60,511 nucleotides of DNA from Peptostreptococcaceae bacterium (GTDB lineage: Bacteria > Bacillota > Clostridia > Peptostreptococcales > Acidaminobacteraceae): contig JAMOQG010000025.1 in the NCBI GenBank assembly GCA_027064135.1, positions 1 to 60,511 of the forward strand, read 5' to 3'. Each line of letters opens with the position of its first letter. Positions within the stretch are counted from its first letter, which is position 1. The position numbers were made by a program, and so were the translations under genes. Shown here piece by piece: positions 27,746-37,515 of the stretch. A model generated the notes under the pieces. It saw only the letters and a program-made list of their open reading frames with translations. It did no database searches and had not been told where the DNA came from.

Positions 27746-28855
27746 ATGAAAAAATTTTTAGTAATGTTATTAGTGTTATCACTTGTGATGACTGCATTCG
27801 TAGGATGCGCAAAGAAAGAGGAACCGGTTAAAACAGAAGAACCTGCTAAGACTGAAGAACCTGCTAAGACTGAAGAACCAGCTGCTGCTGAGCCGGTTGT
27901 TGAAACACCTGACTTTACAGTTGGTTTAGTTACTGATGTTGGTGGTATTGATGATAAATCTTTCAACCAAGGTACTTGGGAAGGAATTGTAAGATTTGCT
28001 GAAGATACTGGCGTAAAAACTAAATATTTACAATCTGCATCAGATGCTGATTATAATCCAAATTTAGCTACATTCTCTGATGAAGAATTAGATTTAATTG
28101 TTGCACCTGGATTCTTATTTGCTGATGCAATGAGTGAAGTTGCAGGTAATTTCCCAGATCAAAAATATTTAATTATTGATTCGGTTGTTGGCGACAGACC
28201 AAATCTTGTTAGCGCAGTATTTGCTGAAAATGAAGGATCTTTCTTAACTGGTGTTGCTGCTGCTTTAAAAGCTGATGAAGCTGGAAAAGACACAGTAGGA
28301 TTTATTGGTGGAATGGACTTTGATTTAATACAAAAATTTGAAGCTGGATTTGAAGCTGGTGTTGCTGCAGTTAATCCTGATATGAAAGTTTTAATTGAGT
28401 ATGCTGGATCATTCTCTGACACTCAAATTGGACAAACTTTAGCTGCTAAGATGTTTGATCAAGGTGCTTACATTATTTATCACGCTGCTGGTGGAACTGG
28501 AAATGGTTTAATTAAAGAAGCTAAAGATAGAAGAACTAATGGTGAAGATGTTTGGGCTATTGGTGTAGATAGAGATCAATATGCTGATGGTATTTATGAT
28601 GGAGATAATTCTGCAGTTCTTACTTCTATGATGAAAAGAGTAGACGTTGCTGCTTATGACGTTGCTGCTAAAACTTTAGCTGGAGAATTCCCAGGTGGAG
28701 AAGTATTAGTTTATAGTTTGGCTAATGATGGTGTTGGAATCCCTGCTGAAAACCCTAACTTATCAGATGAGATTGTTAACACTGTTAATGAATATAAAAC
28801 AAAAGTAATTTCAGGAGAAATTGAAGTTCCTGTATTACCTAATCGTTTGAAATAG
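27746..28855 (+). CDS. BMP-family substrate-binding lipoprotein of a nucleoside ABC importer
   Basis: A 369-residue protein; ATG 27746 behind AAGGGAGG. The signal peptide MKKFLVMLLVLSLVMTAF ends in lipobox residues before C21. A linker of three AKTEEP-like repeats (about 27-45) tethers the domain. The mature part, FTVGLVTDVGGIDDKSFNQG, is the hallmark of BmpA/PnrA/Med proteins, which bind purine nucleosides. It should deliver nucleosides to the ATPase and two permeases that follow, as in the NupABC/BmpA system. A terminator lies between it and the ATPase gene, which would make the lipoprotein more abundant than the other components. Confidence 0.9.
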   Translation: MKKFLVMLLVLSLVMTAFVGCAKKEEPVKTEEPAKTEEPAKTEEPAAAEPVVETPDFTVGLVTDVGGIDDKSFNQGTWEGIVRFAEDTGVKTKYLQSASDADYNPNLATFSDEELDLIVAPGFLFADAMSEVAGNFPDQKYLIIDSVVGDRPNLVSAVFAENEGSFLTGVAAALKADEAGKDTVGFIGGMDFDLIQKFEAGFEAGVAAVNPDMKVLIEYAGSFSDTQIGQTLAAKMFDQGAYIIYHAAGGTGNGLIKEAKDRRTNGEDVWAIGVDRDQYADGIYDGDNSAVLTSMMKRVDVAAYDVAAKTLAGEFPGGEVLVYSLANDGVGIPAENPNLSDEIVNTVNEYKTKVISGEIEVPVLPNRLK

Positions 28856-28866
28856 TTAAAGCTATT

Positions 28867-28900
28867 AAAAGCCAAGACAATTTGATCTTGGCTTTTTTTA
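28867..28900 (+). terminator. Terminator/attenuator between the BMP lipoprotein and its ATPase gene
   Basis: AAGCCAAGA / TCTTGGCTT with an 8-base loop and a TTTTTTT tail. Read-through or a separate promoter must serve the downstream genes. Confidence 0.85.
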
Positions 28901-29003
28901 CATACTGATAAAAAAAAATACATACCTAATCAAAATATTTTCAAAAAGAAAGTTATAAAAGTTAGTGGTATTTGTAGAAGAATTTAAAGAGACAGGAGAG
29001 ATT

Positions 29004-30527
29004 ATGAATTATGTAATTGAAATGCTTAATATTACAAAAGAATTTCCTGGCATTAAAGCAAATGATAATGTTACTTTACAAGTTAAGGATGGAGAAATAC
29101 ATGCTTTACTTGGCGAGAATGGTGCTGGAAAATCAACTCTAATGAGTGTTTTATTTGGTTTATACCAACCTGAAGAAGGTAAAATTTTAATAAAGGGGAA
29201 AGAGGTAAATGTTAAAAATCCAAATGTTGCGAATGAACATGGTATTGGAATGGTGCATCAGCATTTCAAATTAGTTCATAATTTTACTGTAACAGAAAAC
29301 ATTATTTTAGGACTTGAACCTAAAAAATCATTTGGTAGAATTGATATTGATGCTGCAGCTAAAAAAGTTGCAAAAATCAGTGATAAATATGGATTAAGTG
29401 TTGACCCACATGCTAAAATTGAAGATATTACTGTTGGAATGCAGCAAAGAGTAGAAATACTAAAGATGCTTTATAGAAATGCAGAAATTTTAATATTTGA
29501 TGAACCGACAGCAGTATTAACTCCACAAGAAATAAGAGAGCTTATGGGAATTATGAAAGAACTTGTAAAAGAGGGGAAATCAATAATTTTAATTACTCAC
29601 AAATTAAAAGAAATTAAAGAGGTTGCTGATCGTTGTTCTGTTTTAAGAAGAGGAAAATATATTGGTACTGTTGATGTTGGAAGTGTTTCTGAAGAAGAAA
29701 TGGCTGAAATGATGGTTGGTCGTGAAGTAAGTTTTGAAGTTGAAAAAGGACCTGCAAATCCAACTGATGTAGTATTGAAAATAGAAAATTTAAATGTGCT
29801 TGATTCACGAAAGCTTCTAGCAGTTAAAAACCTTAATTTGGAAGTTAAAGCAGGTGAGATTTTATGTATAGCTGGAATTGACGGTAATGGACAGTCTGAA
29901 TTGATACAAGCTATTACTGGATTAAAGAAAATTGAATCCGGAAAAATATTATTTGAAGGTACAAATATAGAACATGAATCTATTAGAAATAGAACTCTTT
30001 TAGGAATTGGACATATTCCAGAAGATAGACATAAACATGGATTGGTTTTAGATTTTTCAGTTGAACAGAATTTTATTTTACAAAATTATTTTCAAGAACC
30101 TTATTCGATAAAAGGAATTATTCAACCTGATGCAATACGTGCTTATTCAGAAAAATTAATTGAAATGTTTGATGTAAGAAGTGGCCAAGGTAGTATTACT
30201 GAAGCAAGAAGTATGTCAGGTGGAAATCAGCAAAAAGCAATTATTGCAAGAGAGATTGATAGATCTCCTAAATTATTAATCGCTGCTCAACCTACTAGAG
30301 GGCTTGATGTTGGTGCTATTGAATATATACATGAAAGATTAATTGAAGAAAGAGATGCTGGAAAAGCAGTATTATTAATGTCTTTAGAAATGGAAGAAGT
30401 ATTAAATGTTTCAGATCGTATAGCAGTTATTTATGAAGGTGAAATTGTAGGGATTCTTAATGCTAGCGAAACTGATGAAAATGAGATAGGACTTATGATG
30501 TCTGGTGCTAAGAGAGGAAAGGTATAA
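29004..30527 (+). CDS. Nucleoside ABC importer ATP-binding protein (duplicated ATPase, NupA/YufO-like)
   Basis: A 507-residue protein with two ABC domains, ATG 29004 behind ACAGGAGAG. The first domain has Walker A GENGAGKST, VGMQQRVEILK as signature and LIFDEPTAVLTP as Walker B. The second has GIDGNGQSEL in the Walker A position, SMSGGNQQK as signature and AAQPTRGLDVG in the Walker B region. The altered second Walker A and AAQPTRGLD are typical of sugar and nucleoside CUT2/BMP-type ATPases. The permease gene starts 3 bases downstream. Confidence 0.9.
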   Translation: MNYVIEMLNITKEFPGIKANDNVTLQVKDGEIHALLGENGAGKSTLMSVLFGLYQPEEGKILIKGKEVNVKNPNVANEHGIGMVHQHFKLVHNFTVTENIILGLEPKKSFGRIDIDAAAKKVAKISDKYGLSVDPHAKIEDITVGMQQRVEILKMLYRNAEILIFDEPTAVLTPQEIRELMGIMKELVKEGKSIILITHKLKEIKEVADRCSVLRRGKYIGTVDVGSVSEEEMAEMMVGREVSFEVEKGPANPTDVVLKIENLNVLDSRKLLAVKNLNLEVKAGEILCIAGIDGNGQSELIQAITGLKKIESGKILFEGTNIEHESIRNRTLLGIGHIPEDRHKHGLVLDFSVEQNFILQNYFQEPYSIKGIIQPDAIRAYSEKLIEMFDVRSGQGSITEARSMSGGNQQKAIIAREIDRSPKLLIAAQPTRGLDVGAIEYIHERLIEERDAGKAVLLMSLEMEEVLNVSDRIAVIYEGEIVGILNASETDENEIGLMMSGAKRGKV

Positions 30528-30530
30528 AAA

Positions 30531-31631
30531 ATGAAAAAAATTTATGACTATATACTAGATGAAAAAAATCATCATTTTATTATTCCTGCAATTTCCATAA
30601 TTCTTGGTTTCTTAGTAGGAAGTATAATTATGATTTTTTCAGGATTAAACCCTCTTGATATGTTTGCATCAATTATAAGAGGAGTTTTTGGAATTACTTT
30701 AAGTAAAATTGGTACTGGTAAAGCAATATTTAATGCAAGATATCTTGGTGAATATTTTGTTTTTGCAATGCCTATTATTTTAACTGGTTTATCTGTAGCA
30801 TTTGCTTTTAGAACAGGACTCTTTAATATTGGTGCTGAAGGACAAATGATTGTTGGATCTTTTGCTTCAGTTGTAGTTGCTATTCTTGTTCCATTGCCAC
30901 CGGTATTATTATTACCTTTAGTAATACTTGCTGGCGCATTGGCAGGAGCTATTTGGGGATTTGTTCCTGGGATTTTAAAAGCAAAATATAATGTACATGA
31001 AGTTGTAGTTACAATAATGATGAACTATATTGCATTATTTATGACTAATTATTATTTGAAAAAACTTCCTGGAAGTACAAATTCAAAAACAGTTGCACTT
31101 GTAAAAGGAGCAACTTTAAAAAGTGATTTTTTATCTGATATAACAAACCATTCAAGACTTAATTGGGGTTTTATTTTAGTTATTATAGCTGTGTTTTCAT
31201 TCTGGTATATTATTGAAAAAACTACATTTGGTTATGAATTAAAAGCTGTTGGATATAATCCAGATGCCGCAAAATATGCTGGTATTAAAGTAAATTCTAG
31301 AGCAGCTTTATCAATGGTAATTGCAGGAGCATATGCAGGACTAGGTGGAACTGTTTTAGCAATTGGAACGTTTGGTTATGGTCGTGTTTTACCGCAGGCT
31401 GAAGGGTATGGGTTTACAGGGATTGCTGTAGCTTTAGTTGGAGGTAATACTGCTGCGGGATCATTATTAGGTGGATTACTGTTTGGAGCATTAAACGCAG
31501 CACAGCCTATTATGCAGTCTAGTGGAATTCCTAAGGATATTGCTGTAATTATTAGTTCTATGATTATTTTATTTATAGCTATGCAAAATGGTATAAAAAT
31601 GCTGTTAGAACGTTTGAAAGGGGGTAAATAA
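30531..31631 (+). CDS. Nucleoside ABC importer permease 1 (NupB/YufP-like)
   Basis: A 366-residue polytopic membrane protein with about 9-10 hydrophobic spans. RTGLFNIGAEGQM is the family motif of BMP-type permeases and NVHEVVVTIMMNYIA is the conserved loop before the ATPase-coupling helices. It overlaps the next permease by one base (TAATG), so both are made together as the heterodimeric channel. Confidence 0.9.
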   Translation: MKKIYDYILDEKNHHFIIPAISIILGFLVGSIIMIFSGLNPLDMFASIIRGVFGITLSKIGTGKAIFNARYLGEYFVFAMPIILTGLSVAFAFRTGLFNIGAEGQMIVGSFASVVVAILVPLPPVLLLPLVILAGALAGAIWGFVPGILKAKYNVHEVVVTIMMNYIALFMTNYYLKKLPGSTNSKTVALVKGATLKSDFLSDITNHSRLNWGFILVIIAVFSFWYIIEKTTFGYELKAVGYNPDAAKYAGIKVNSRAALSMVIAGAYAGLGGTVLAIGTFGYGRVLPQAEGYGFTGIAVALVGGNTAAGSLLGGLLFGALNAAQPIMQSSGIPKDIAVIISSMIILFIAMQNGIKMLLERLKGGK

Positions 31632-32578
31632 TGGAAGTTATATATTCTATGATGACGTTAACGTTAATTTTTTCAACTCCTATTATAATTACTGCAATTG
31701 GTGGAATGTTTTCAGAACGAAGTGGTGTTGTAAATGTTGCTCTTGAAGGTATTATGATGATTGGTGGATTTACTGCTGCAACATCAATAGTATTTCTAGA
31801 AAAATCAACTTCTTTTGCACCATGGATTGCACTTTTATTTGGTTTAATTGCAGGTGTTTTAATATCTCTTGTACATGCATATATTAGTATTAATTTAGGA
31901 GCTGAACAGGTTATTTCTGGTACAGCTATAAACTTATTGGCTGGAGGTTTAACTGTATATTTATCTCAAGTAATTTTTCATCAACAAAGAACACAGAGCT
32001 TTGAGACTGGTTTTATTAAAACTACTTATCCAGGGTTAAGTAAAATACCTATTATTGGAAGAATATTTTTTGAAAATATTTATCCAACTGTATATATTGC
32101 TTTGATTATAGTTATAGCTAGTTGGTATGTTCTTTATAAAACACCGTTTGGTCTTCGATTAAGAGCAACTGGTGAGCATCCACAGGCTGTCGATAGTGTG
32201 GGTATTAGTGTTTATAAAATGCGATATATTGGAGTTTTACTTTCAGGTGCACTTGGTGGACTTGGAGGAGCTATAATGGTATTAACATTTGATACTCAAT
32301 ATACAATTGGAAGTATCCATGGTGTTGGTTTTATTGCTTTAGCATCATTGATATTTGGTAAATGGAAACCTGCTGGAGTACTTGGAGCAAGTTTATTCTT
32401 TGGATTTTCACAAATACTTAGTGTTTATTCAACGGATTTCGCATTTCTTGCAAAATTTCCACAAGAATTTTTCAAAATTTTACCATATTTATTAACAATT
32501 GTTGCTCTATTGATATTTAGTGGTAGTTCAGTTGGACCAAAAGCTGCTGGAGAACCTTACGACAAAGGACAAAGATAA
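31631..32578 (+). CDS. Nucleoside ABC importer permease 2 (NupC/YufQ-like)
   Basis: A 315-residue membrane protein with FSERSGVVNVALEGIMMIGG, the counterpart of the RTGLFNIGAEG motif, and LGAEQVISGTAINLLAGG, the coupling loop. The region GALGGLGGAIMVL is also conserved. It completes the lipoprotein-ATPase-permease-permease set and is followed by a strong terminator. Confidence 0.9.
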   Translation: MEVIYSMMTLTLIFSTPIIITAIGGMFSERSGVVNVALEGIMMIGGFTAATSIVFLEKSTSFAPWIALLFGLIAGVLISLVHAYISINLGAEQVISGTAINLLAGGLTVYLSQVIFHQQRTQSFETGFIKTTYPGLSKIPIIGRIFFENIYPTVYIALIIVIASWYVLYKTPFGLRLRATGEHPQAVDSVGISVYKMRYIGVLLSGALGGLGGAIMVLTFDTQYTIGSIHGVGFIALASLIFGKWKPAGVLGASLFFGFSQILSVYSTDFAFLAKFPQEFFKILPYLLTIVALLIFSGSSVGPKAAGEPYDKGQR

Positions 32579-32586
32579 TCAATAGT

Positions 32587-32622
32587 AAAAACGTTTAGAT
32601 TCTATGAATCTAAACGTTTTTT
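32587..32622 (+). terminator. Terminator of the nucleoside importer operon
   Basis: AAAACGTTTAGATTC / GAATCTAAACGTTTT with a 3-base loop and a continuing T run. Confidence 0.88.
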
Positions 32623-32710
32623 GTCTAATGTAAAAGTTATATGTTCTAATATCTGTTTTATCTTTATTTTAGTCTTTTTTATGATATAATCGTTTTATGG
32701 AGGAAATATT

Positions 32711-34060
32711 ATGAAAATGGGATTTAACCTGGAATTGTCGCAAAGACAAGAACTTGTGATGACAACTGAATTAAGGCAGGCTATAGAAATTTTACAATAT
32801 AATTCTGTTGAATTAAATCAATTTATTGAGGAACAATTATTGGAAAATCCGACCTTGGAAAAAGATACTATTGATGAAAAAATCGAAAAAATAGATTGGG
32901 ATGCTGTTAGCGATGACAGTTATCACAATAGATATGATGATGTTTCATATAGTACTGATTATGAAGACTATAATTATGAAGAATTTGTATCAAAAAATAT
33001 GGATTTGAAAGAATTTTTAGAAACACAACTTGTTTTTTCAAATTTAGATGAAAAATATTATGATATCGCTAGATATTTGATTAATAGTGTCGGAGTAAAT
33101 GGATATTTAGAATATGATAACGAAAAAATTCATAAGGAATTTAATATTTCAGATGAAATGATTAATGAAGTTATTTTATATTTACAAGAATTTGAACCGG
33201 TTGGAGTTTGTGCTAGAGATATTAAGGAATGTCTTCTAATTCAATTATATAGAAAAGATGAAGATAATATCATTGCAAAGAAGATTGTTAATAATTATTT
33301 AGAGGATTTATCAGAAAATAATTTAAAAAAAATTGCTGAAGAAATTAATCAACCTGTTCATAAAATTCAAGAAATTGTTGATTATATAAAAACTTTAGAA
33401 CCTAAACCCGGAAGAATTTTCAATAGTGTCAATACGAAATATATTGAACCTGATGTAATAGTTGAAAAGGTTGAAGAAGAATATAGAATTACAATTTCAA
33501 ATTATACTGCGCCAAGACTTTTTTTAAGTTCGTTTTATAAGAAAATTGTAAAAGATAGTAAAACAAAAGAAAATGAAAAAGAGTACATTAAAAAGAAAAT
33601 GCAAAAAGCATTATTTTTAATCAAAAGTATTGAACAAAGAAGAGAGACTATTTATAGAGTGGTAGAAGAAATAGTTAAGAAGCAATATGATTTTTTTGAA
33701 AAAGGTGCACTTTTTTTAAAAACTTTAAATATGAAGGATGTTGCAGATGCTATTGAAGTTCATGAATCAACTGTAAGCAGAACTGCTAATGGCAAGTATC
33801 TTCAATGTTCATACGGTTTATTTGAACTTAAATATTTTTTTCAGGCTGGCATTCAAACTGAAAATGGTGGTATTTCAGCTGAAAGTATTAAACTTTTAAT
33901 TAAAAAGATGATAAATGAAGAAGATAAAAGTCATCCAATAAGTGATCAAAAAATAACGGATAAGTTAGATCAATTTGGGATATCTTGTTCAAGAAGAACT
34001 ATTACAAAATATAGGGAAGCAATTAGAATTAAATCATCTAGAAAAAGAAAAAGATTTTAA
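32711..34060 (+). CDS. rpoN: RNA polymerase sigma-54 factor
   Basis: A 449-residue protein, ATG behind TGGAGGAAATATT. The N-terminal Gln-rich activator-contact region reads LSQRQELVMTTELRQAIEILQYN. An acidic stretch (about 55-90), the core-binding domain, the helix-turn-helix LNMKDVADAIEVHESTVSRT and the RpoN box SRRTITKYREAIRI, which reads the -24 element, all follow. It needs bacterial enhancer-binding activators, none of which is in this window. A TATAAT lies about 20 bases before the ribosome site. It precedes the glycolytic operon, as in several Bacillota. Confidence 0.95.
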   Translation: MKMGFNLELSQRQELVMTTELRQAIEILQYNSVELNQFIEEQLLENPTLEKDTIDEKIEKIDWDAVSDDSYHNRYDDVSYSTDYEDYNYEEFVSKNMDLKEFLETQLVFSNLDEKYYDIARYLINSVGVNGYLEYDNEKIHKEFNISDEMINEVILYLQEFEPVGVCARDIKECLLIQLYRKDEDNIIAKKIVNNYLEDLSENNLKKIAEEINQPVHKIQEIVDYIKTLEPKPGRIFNSVNTKYIEPDVIVEKVEEEYRITISNYTAPRLFLSSFYKKIVKDSKTKENEKEYIKKKMQKALFLIKSIEQRRETIYRVVEEIVKKQYDFFEKGALFLKTLNMKDVADAIEVHESTVSRTANGKYLQCSYGLFELKYFFQAGIQTENGGISAESIKLLIKKMINEEDKSHPISDQKITDKLDQFGISCSRRTITKYREAIRIKSSRKRKRF

Positions 34061-34128
34061 AAAGACTTGATAAATTTCCTGAGTATGTTATTATTATGAG
34101 GTGGGAAGTTTATTTTTTTTGGCTCGAA

Positions 34129-34163
34129 CGGGACAAATATCGCAGCAGGGACAGAACAAGTCC
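34129..34163 (+). promoter_or_regulatory. CggR operator-like site in the cggR-gap leader
   Basis: CGGGACAAATAT, then 18 bases on AGGGAC-N6-AGTCC. This matches the CGGGAC-N6-TGTC repeats known for CggR; the second copy is better than the first. It lies behind a TTGATA-type promoter near 34069 and 14 bases before the cggR start, so CggR should repress its own operon. Confidence 0.65.
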
Positions 34164-34176
34164 GAGGAGTATTGAA

Positions 34177-35241
34177 ATGAATGAAAATAAATCTAAAACA
34201 GGGGATTTTTTAAAAGTTCTATTTAAATTAGCACCTGAATTTCAAGAAACATTTATCGAAAGATATGAGATATTGAAAATTGTAAATATGATTGAGCCCG
34301 TTGGAAGAAGAATATTATCAGTGAAAATGGATATTTCTGAAAGAATCATTAGAAAAGAAACTGATAAATTAAAAGAAAATAAATTATTAGACACTACATT
34401 AAAGGGTATGATAATTACTGACGAGGGTAAAAAAGTATTAGAAGAAATTGATAAGCTTTACCATATGTTTAAAGGTATTGACGAAAGCGAAAAAATATTA
34501 GCTGATTATTTAGGGATAAAAAAAGTAATAATTGCACCTCTTAATTTAGATGATAATAAAATGGTTCTAAATTCAATTGGTGAATGTGCTTCAAAGTATC
34601 TTATGAAAATAATTGTTGATAAATCAATTATTGGAATAACAGGTGGTTCTTCTGTTCAAAGTGTAATTGAAAGATTAAATGTAAAAAGTAAGAAATATTG
34701 TAATGTAAAAATAGTACCGACTCGTGGAAGTCTTGGAGACAAAGCGGAATATCAGTCAAATACATTAGCAGAAATTTTAGCTAATAAATTATTTTGTGGA
34801 TATAAATTATTATCTACGCCGGACAAATTGTCTGAAGAAACAATAAAAGAGTTACAAAATGAGCCTGAGATAAGAGAAACAATCGGTTTAATAAATAATA
34901 TTGATACTTTAGTATTTGGGATTGGTAGATCTGATGTGATGGCAAAACGAAGAGGCTTATGTTCAAGTGAGAAGGAAATGATTCGAAAAAAAGGTGCTGT
35001 TGCTGAAGCATTTGGATATTATTTTAACTCATTAGGAGAAGTTGTGCATGAAATCAATACAATAGGTATTGATTTACATAAATTTAAACAAACTAAGAAT
35101 TTGATTGCTGTTGCAGGAGGCGTTGAAAAAGTTGAAGCAATACGTGCAATAACAAGATTGGATTCGAAACTGGTATTAGTGACAGATGAGAATGTTGCTA
35201 GCAAAATTTTAAAGGATTTTAGGAGGAGAAAGAATGGCTAA
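34177..35241 (+). CDS. cggR: Central glycolytic genes regulator CggR (SorC family)
   Basis: A 354-residue protein. ATG 34177 follows CCGAGGAG; the frame is open upstream, but that part is the operator and not conserved protein. The DNA-binding part (about 1-85) includes MIEPVGRRILSVKMDISERI. The SorC-type sugar-phosphate domain (90-350) has GITGGSSVQSVIE, VPTRGSLG and LVFGIGRSDVM. In Bacillus, CggR is released by fructose-1,6-bisphosphate. Its last 8 bases overlap gap. Confidence 0.9.
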   Translation: MNENKSKTGDFLKVLFKLAPEFQETFIERYEILKIVNMIEPVGRRILSVKMDISERIIRKETDKLKENKLLDTTLKGMIITDEGKKVLEEIDKLYHMFKGIDESEKILADYLGIKKVIIAPLNLDDNKMVLNSIGECASKYLMKIIVDKSIIGITGGSSVQSVIERLNVKSKKYCNVKIVPTRGSLGDKAEYQSNTLAEILANKLFCGYKLLSTPDKLSEETIKELQNEPEIRETIGLINNIDTLVFGIGRSDVMAKRRGLCSSEKEMIRKKGAVAEAFGYYFNSLGEVVHEINTIGIDLHKFKQTKNLIAVAGGVEKVEAIRAITRLDSKLVLVTDENVASKILKDFRRRKNG

Positions 35242-36232
35242 TGTAGCAATTAATGGTTTTGGAAGAATTGGAAGAAGTTTTTTAAGATTGGTTACTTCAA
35301 GAAAAGAAATGGGTTTAAATGTAGTAGCAATCAATGATTTAACAAGTGTAGAAAATTTAGCTTACTTATTGAAATATGACTCAGTTCAAGGAAGATTTGA
35401 TGGAACTGTTGAAGTTGCAGATGGAAATTTAGTTGTAAATGGAAATGTTATTAAAGTTACAGCAGTGAGAAATCCTGTTGAATTACCTTGGGCTGAAAAT
35501 AATGTTGATTTAGTAATTGAATCTACAGGAGTGTTTAGAAAAAGAGAGCAAGTTGCTATGCATTTAGAAGCTGGAGCTAAAAAAGTTATTTTAACAGTAC
35601 CTGCTAAAGATAAATTAGATAACACTATTGTATTAGGTGTAAATGATGATGAATTAAAAGATACTGATTTAATTGTTTCAAATGCTTCTTGTACTACAAA
35701 CTGTTTTGCACCAGTATGTAAAGTTATTGATGAAGCTTTTGGAATAGAAAAAGGTTTAATGACTACTATTCATGGATATACAAATGATCAAGTTGTATTA
35801 GATGGTCCTGCTGCAAACATGAGAAGAGGAAGAACATCTGCTGAAAACATTATTCCTACAACTACAGGAGCTGCAATTGCAACTACTAAAGTATTACCTA
35901 GTTTAGAAGGGAAAATTGATGGAATGGCAATGAGAGTTCCAGTACCATGTGGTTCTTGTGTTGATGTTGTATTTACGTTATCTAAAGACGTTACAGTTGA
36001 AGAAGTTAATGCTGCTTTTAAAACTGCTTCAGAGGGTTCATTAAAAGGTATTTTGGGATATACAGAAGACGAAATTGTTTCTACTGATATTTTAGGAATT
36101 TCAGAATCTTCATTAATTGATGCATTATCTACTAAAGTGATTAATGGAAATATGGTTAAAGTTATTTCATGGTATGATAATGAGTTAAGCTATACTAATA
36201 GAGTTGTAGATTTAGCTTTAAGATTAGTTTAA
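35234..36232 (+). CDS. gap: Glyceraldehyde-3-phosphate dehydrogenase
   Basis: A 332-residue protein, ATG inside the end of cggR behind AGGAGGAG. VAINGFGRIGRSFLR is the NAD-binding start. SNASCTTNCFAPV carries the catalytic Cys, HGYTNDQ the His, and WYDNELSYTNR closes the active site. It converts glyceraldehyde-3-phosphate to 1,3-bisphosphoglycerate with NAD+. It is first of the five lower-glycolysis enzymes in order, and a hairpin separates it from pgk. Confidence 0.97.
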   Translation: MANVAINGFGRIGRSFLRLVTSRKEMGLNVVAINDLTSVENLAYLLKYDSVQGRFDGTVEVADGNLVVNGNVIKVTAVRNPVELPWAENNVDLVIESTGVFRKREQVAMHLEAGAKKVILTVPAKDKLDNTIVLGVNDDELKDTDLIVSNASCTTNCFAPVCKVIDEAFGIEKGLMTTIHGYTNDQVVLDGPAANMRRGRTSAENIIPTTTGAAIATTKVLPSLEGKIDGMAMRVPVPCGSCVDVVFTLSKDVTVEEVNAAFKTASEGSLKGILGYTEDEIVSTDILGISESSLIDALSTKVINGNMVKVISWYDNELSYTNRVVDLALRLV

Positions 36233-36250
36233 TAGTAAATAATAATAAAT

Positions 36251-36270
36251 AGCCCTGTGAAAACAGGGCT
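36251..36270 (+). other. gap-pgk intercistronic hairpin without U-tract
   Basis: AGCCCTG / CAGGGCT with loop TGAAAA, followed by AAAATTGC, not a T run. It is more likely an mRNA processing or stabilising element than a full terminator, allowing gap to be made at a different level from pgk. Confidence 0.55.
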
Positions 36271-36301
36271 AAAATTGCTTTATAGTTATTTGGAGGTTTA
36301 T

Positions 36302-37498
36302 ATGCTAAATAAAAAAACAGTTGAAGATATAAATGTAAATGGTAAAAAAGTACTAGTAAGATGTGATTTCAATGTTCCATTAAACGATAAGTTTGAAATA
36401 ACAGATGAAAGCAGAATCGAGGGAGCACTTCCTACAATAAAATACTTATTAAAAAATAATGCTAAAGTTATTTTATGTTCACATTTGGGAAGGCCAAAAG
36501 GTGAAGCAAAAAAAGAATTCAGTTTGGCACCAGTTGCTAAAAGATTAGACGAAATATTAGATACAAAAGTTATATTTGCAGCTGATGACGAAGTTGTTGG
36601 AACAAATGCAAAAGAAGCCACAAATAATATGGAAAACGGAGAAATAGTTTTACTTGAAAATACACGTTACAGAAAAGAAGAAAAGAAAAATGGAGAAGAA
36701 TTTGCTAAGGAATTGGCATCATTAGCTGATATATATGTAAATGATGCATTTGGTACTGCACATCGTGCACATGCTTCAACAGAAGGTATTACTAAATTTA
36801 TGGATGAAAGTGTATCTGGATATTTAATTCAGAAAGAAATCAGATTTTTAGGGAATGCTGTTGAAACTCCAAAAAGACCATTTGTTGCAATTTTAGGTGG
36901 AGCTAAAGTATCTGATAAAATTGCAGTTATTGAAAACTTACTTGATAAAGTGGATTCAATATTAATTGGTGGAGGAATGGCTTATACATTTTTAAAAGCC
37001 CAAGGATATACAATTGGTACTTCACTAGTTGAAGAAGATAGACTTGATTATGCTTTAGAAATGATTGAACAGGCAAAAGTTAAAAATGTTAATTTTGTTT
37101 TACCGGTTGACCATATTGTTGGTGCGGAATTTTCAAAAGATACTGAGCCAATTAAAACAGAAGATCAAAACATTAAGGATGGTTATATGGGACTTGATAT
37201 AGGACCAAAAACTGCTGATTTGTTTAAAGATATAATTAAAGATGCAAAAACAATAATTTGGAATGGGCCAATGGGTGTATTTGAATTTGAAAATTTTGCA
37301 AATGGCACAATTAGTGTAGCAAGTGAAATGGCTAATACTGACGCAATTACAATTATTGGTGGCGGCGATAGTGCAACTGCTGTAAACACTTTGGGATTTG
37401 GAGATAAAATGTCTCATATTTCAACTGGTGGTGGAGCATCACTTGTATTTTTAGAAGGAAAAGAATTGCCTGGAATAATGGCTTTAGATAATAAATAA
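36302..37498 (+). CDS. pgk: Phosphoglycerate kinase
   Basis: A 398-residue protein, ATG 36302 behind [17 protein letters not shown] is the substrate-binding N-terminal motif, followed by SHLGRPKG and the ATP-site regions [23 protein letters not shown] and [10 protein letters not shown]. It makes ATP from 1,3-bisphosphoglycerate. The 18-base gap to tpiA carries a new GGAGG. Confidence 0.97.
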   Translation: MLNKKTVEDINVNGKKVLVRCDFNVPLNDKFEITDESRIEGALPTIKYLLKNNAKVILCSHLGRPKGEAKKEFSLAPVAKRLDEILDTKVIFAADDEVVGTNAKEATNNMENGEIVLLENTRYRKEEKKNGEEFAKELASLADIYVNDAFGTAHRAHASTEGITKFMDESVSGYLIQKEIRFLGNAVETPKRPFVAILGGAKVSDKIAVIENLLDKVDSILIGGGMAYTFLKAQGYTIGTSLVEEDRLDYALEMIEQAKVKNVNFVLPVDHIVGAEFSKDTEPIKTEDQNIKDGYMGLDIGPKTADLFKDIIKDAKTIIWNGPMGVFEFENFANGTISVASEMANTDAITIIGGGDSATAVNTLGFGDKMSHISTGGGASLVFLEGKELPGIMALDNK

Positions 37499-37515
37499 TA
37501 ATTTGGAGGTTTAGA

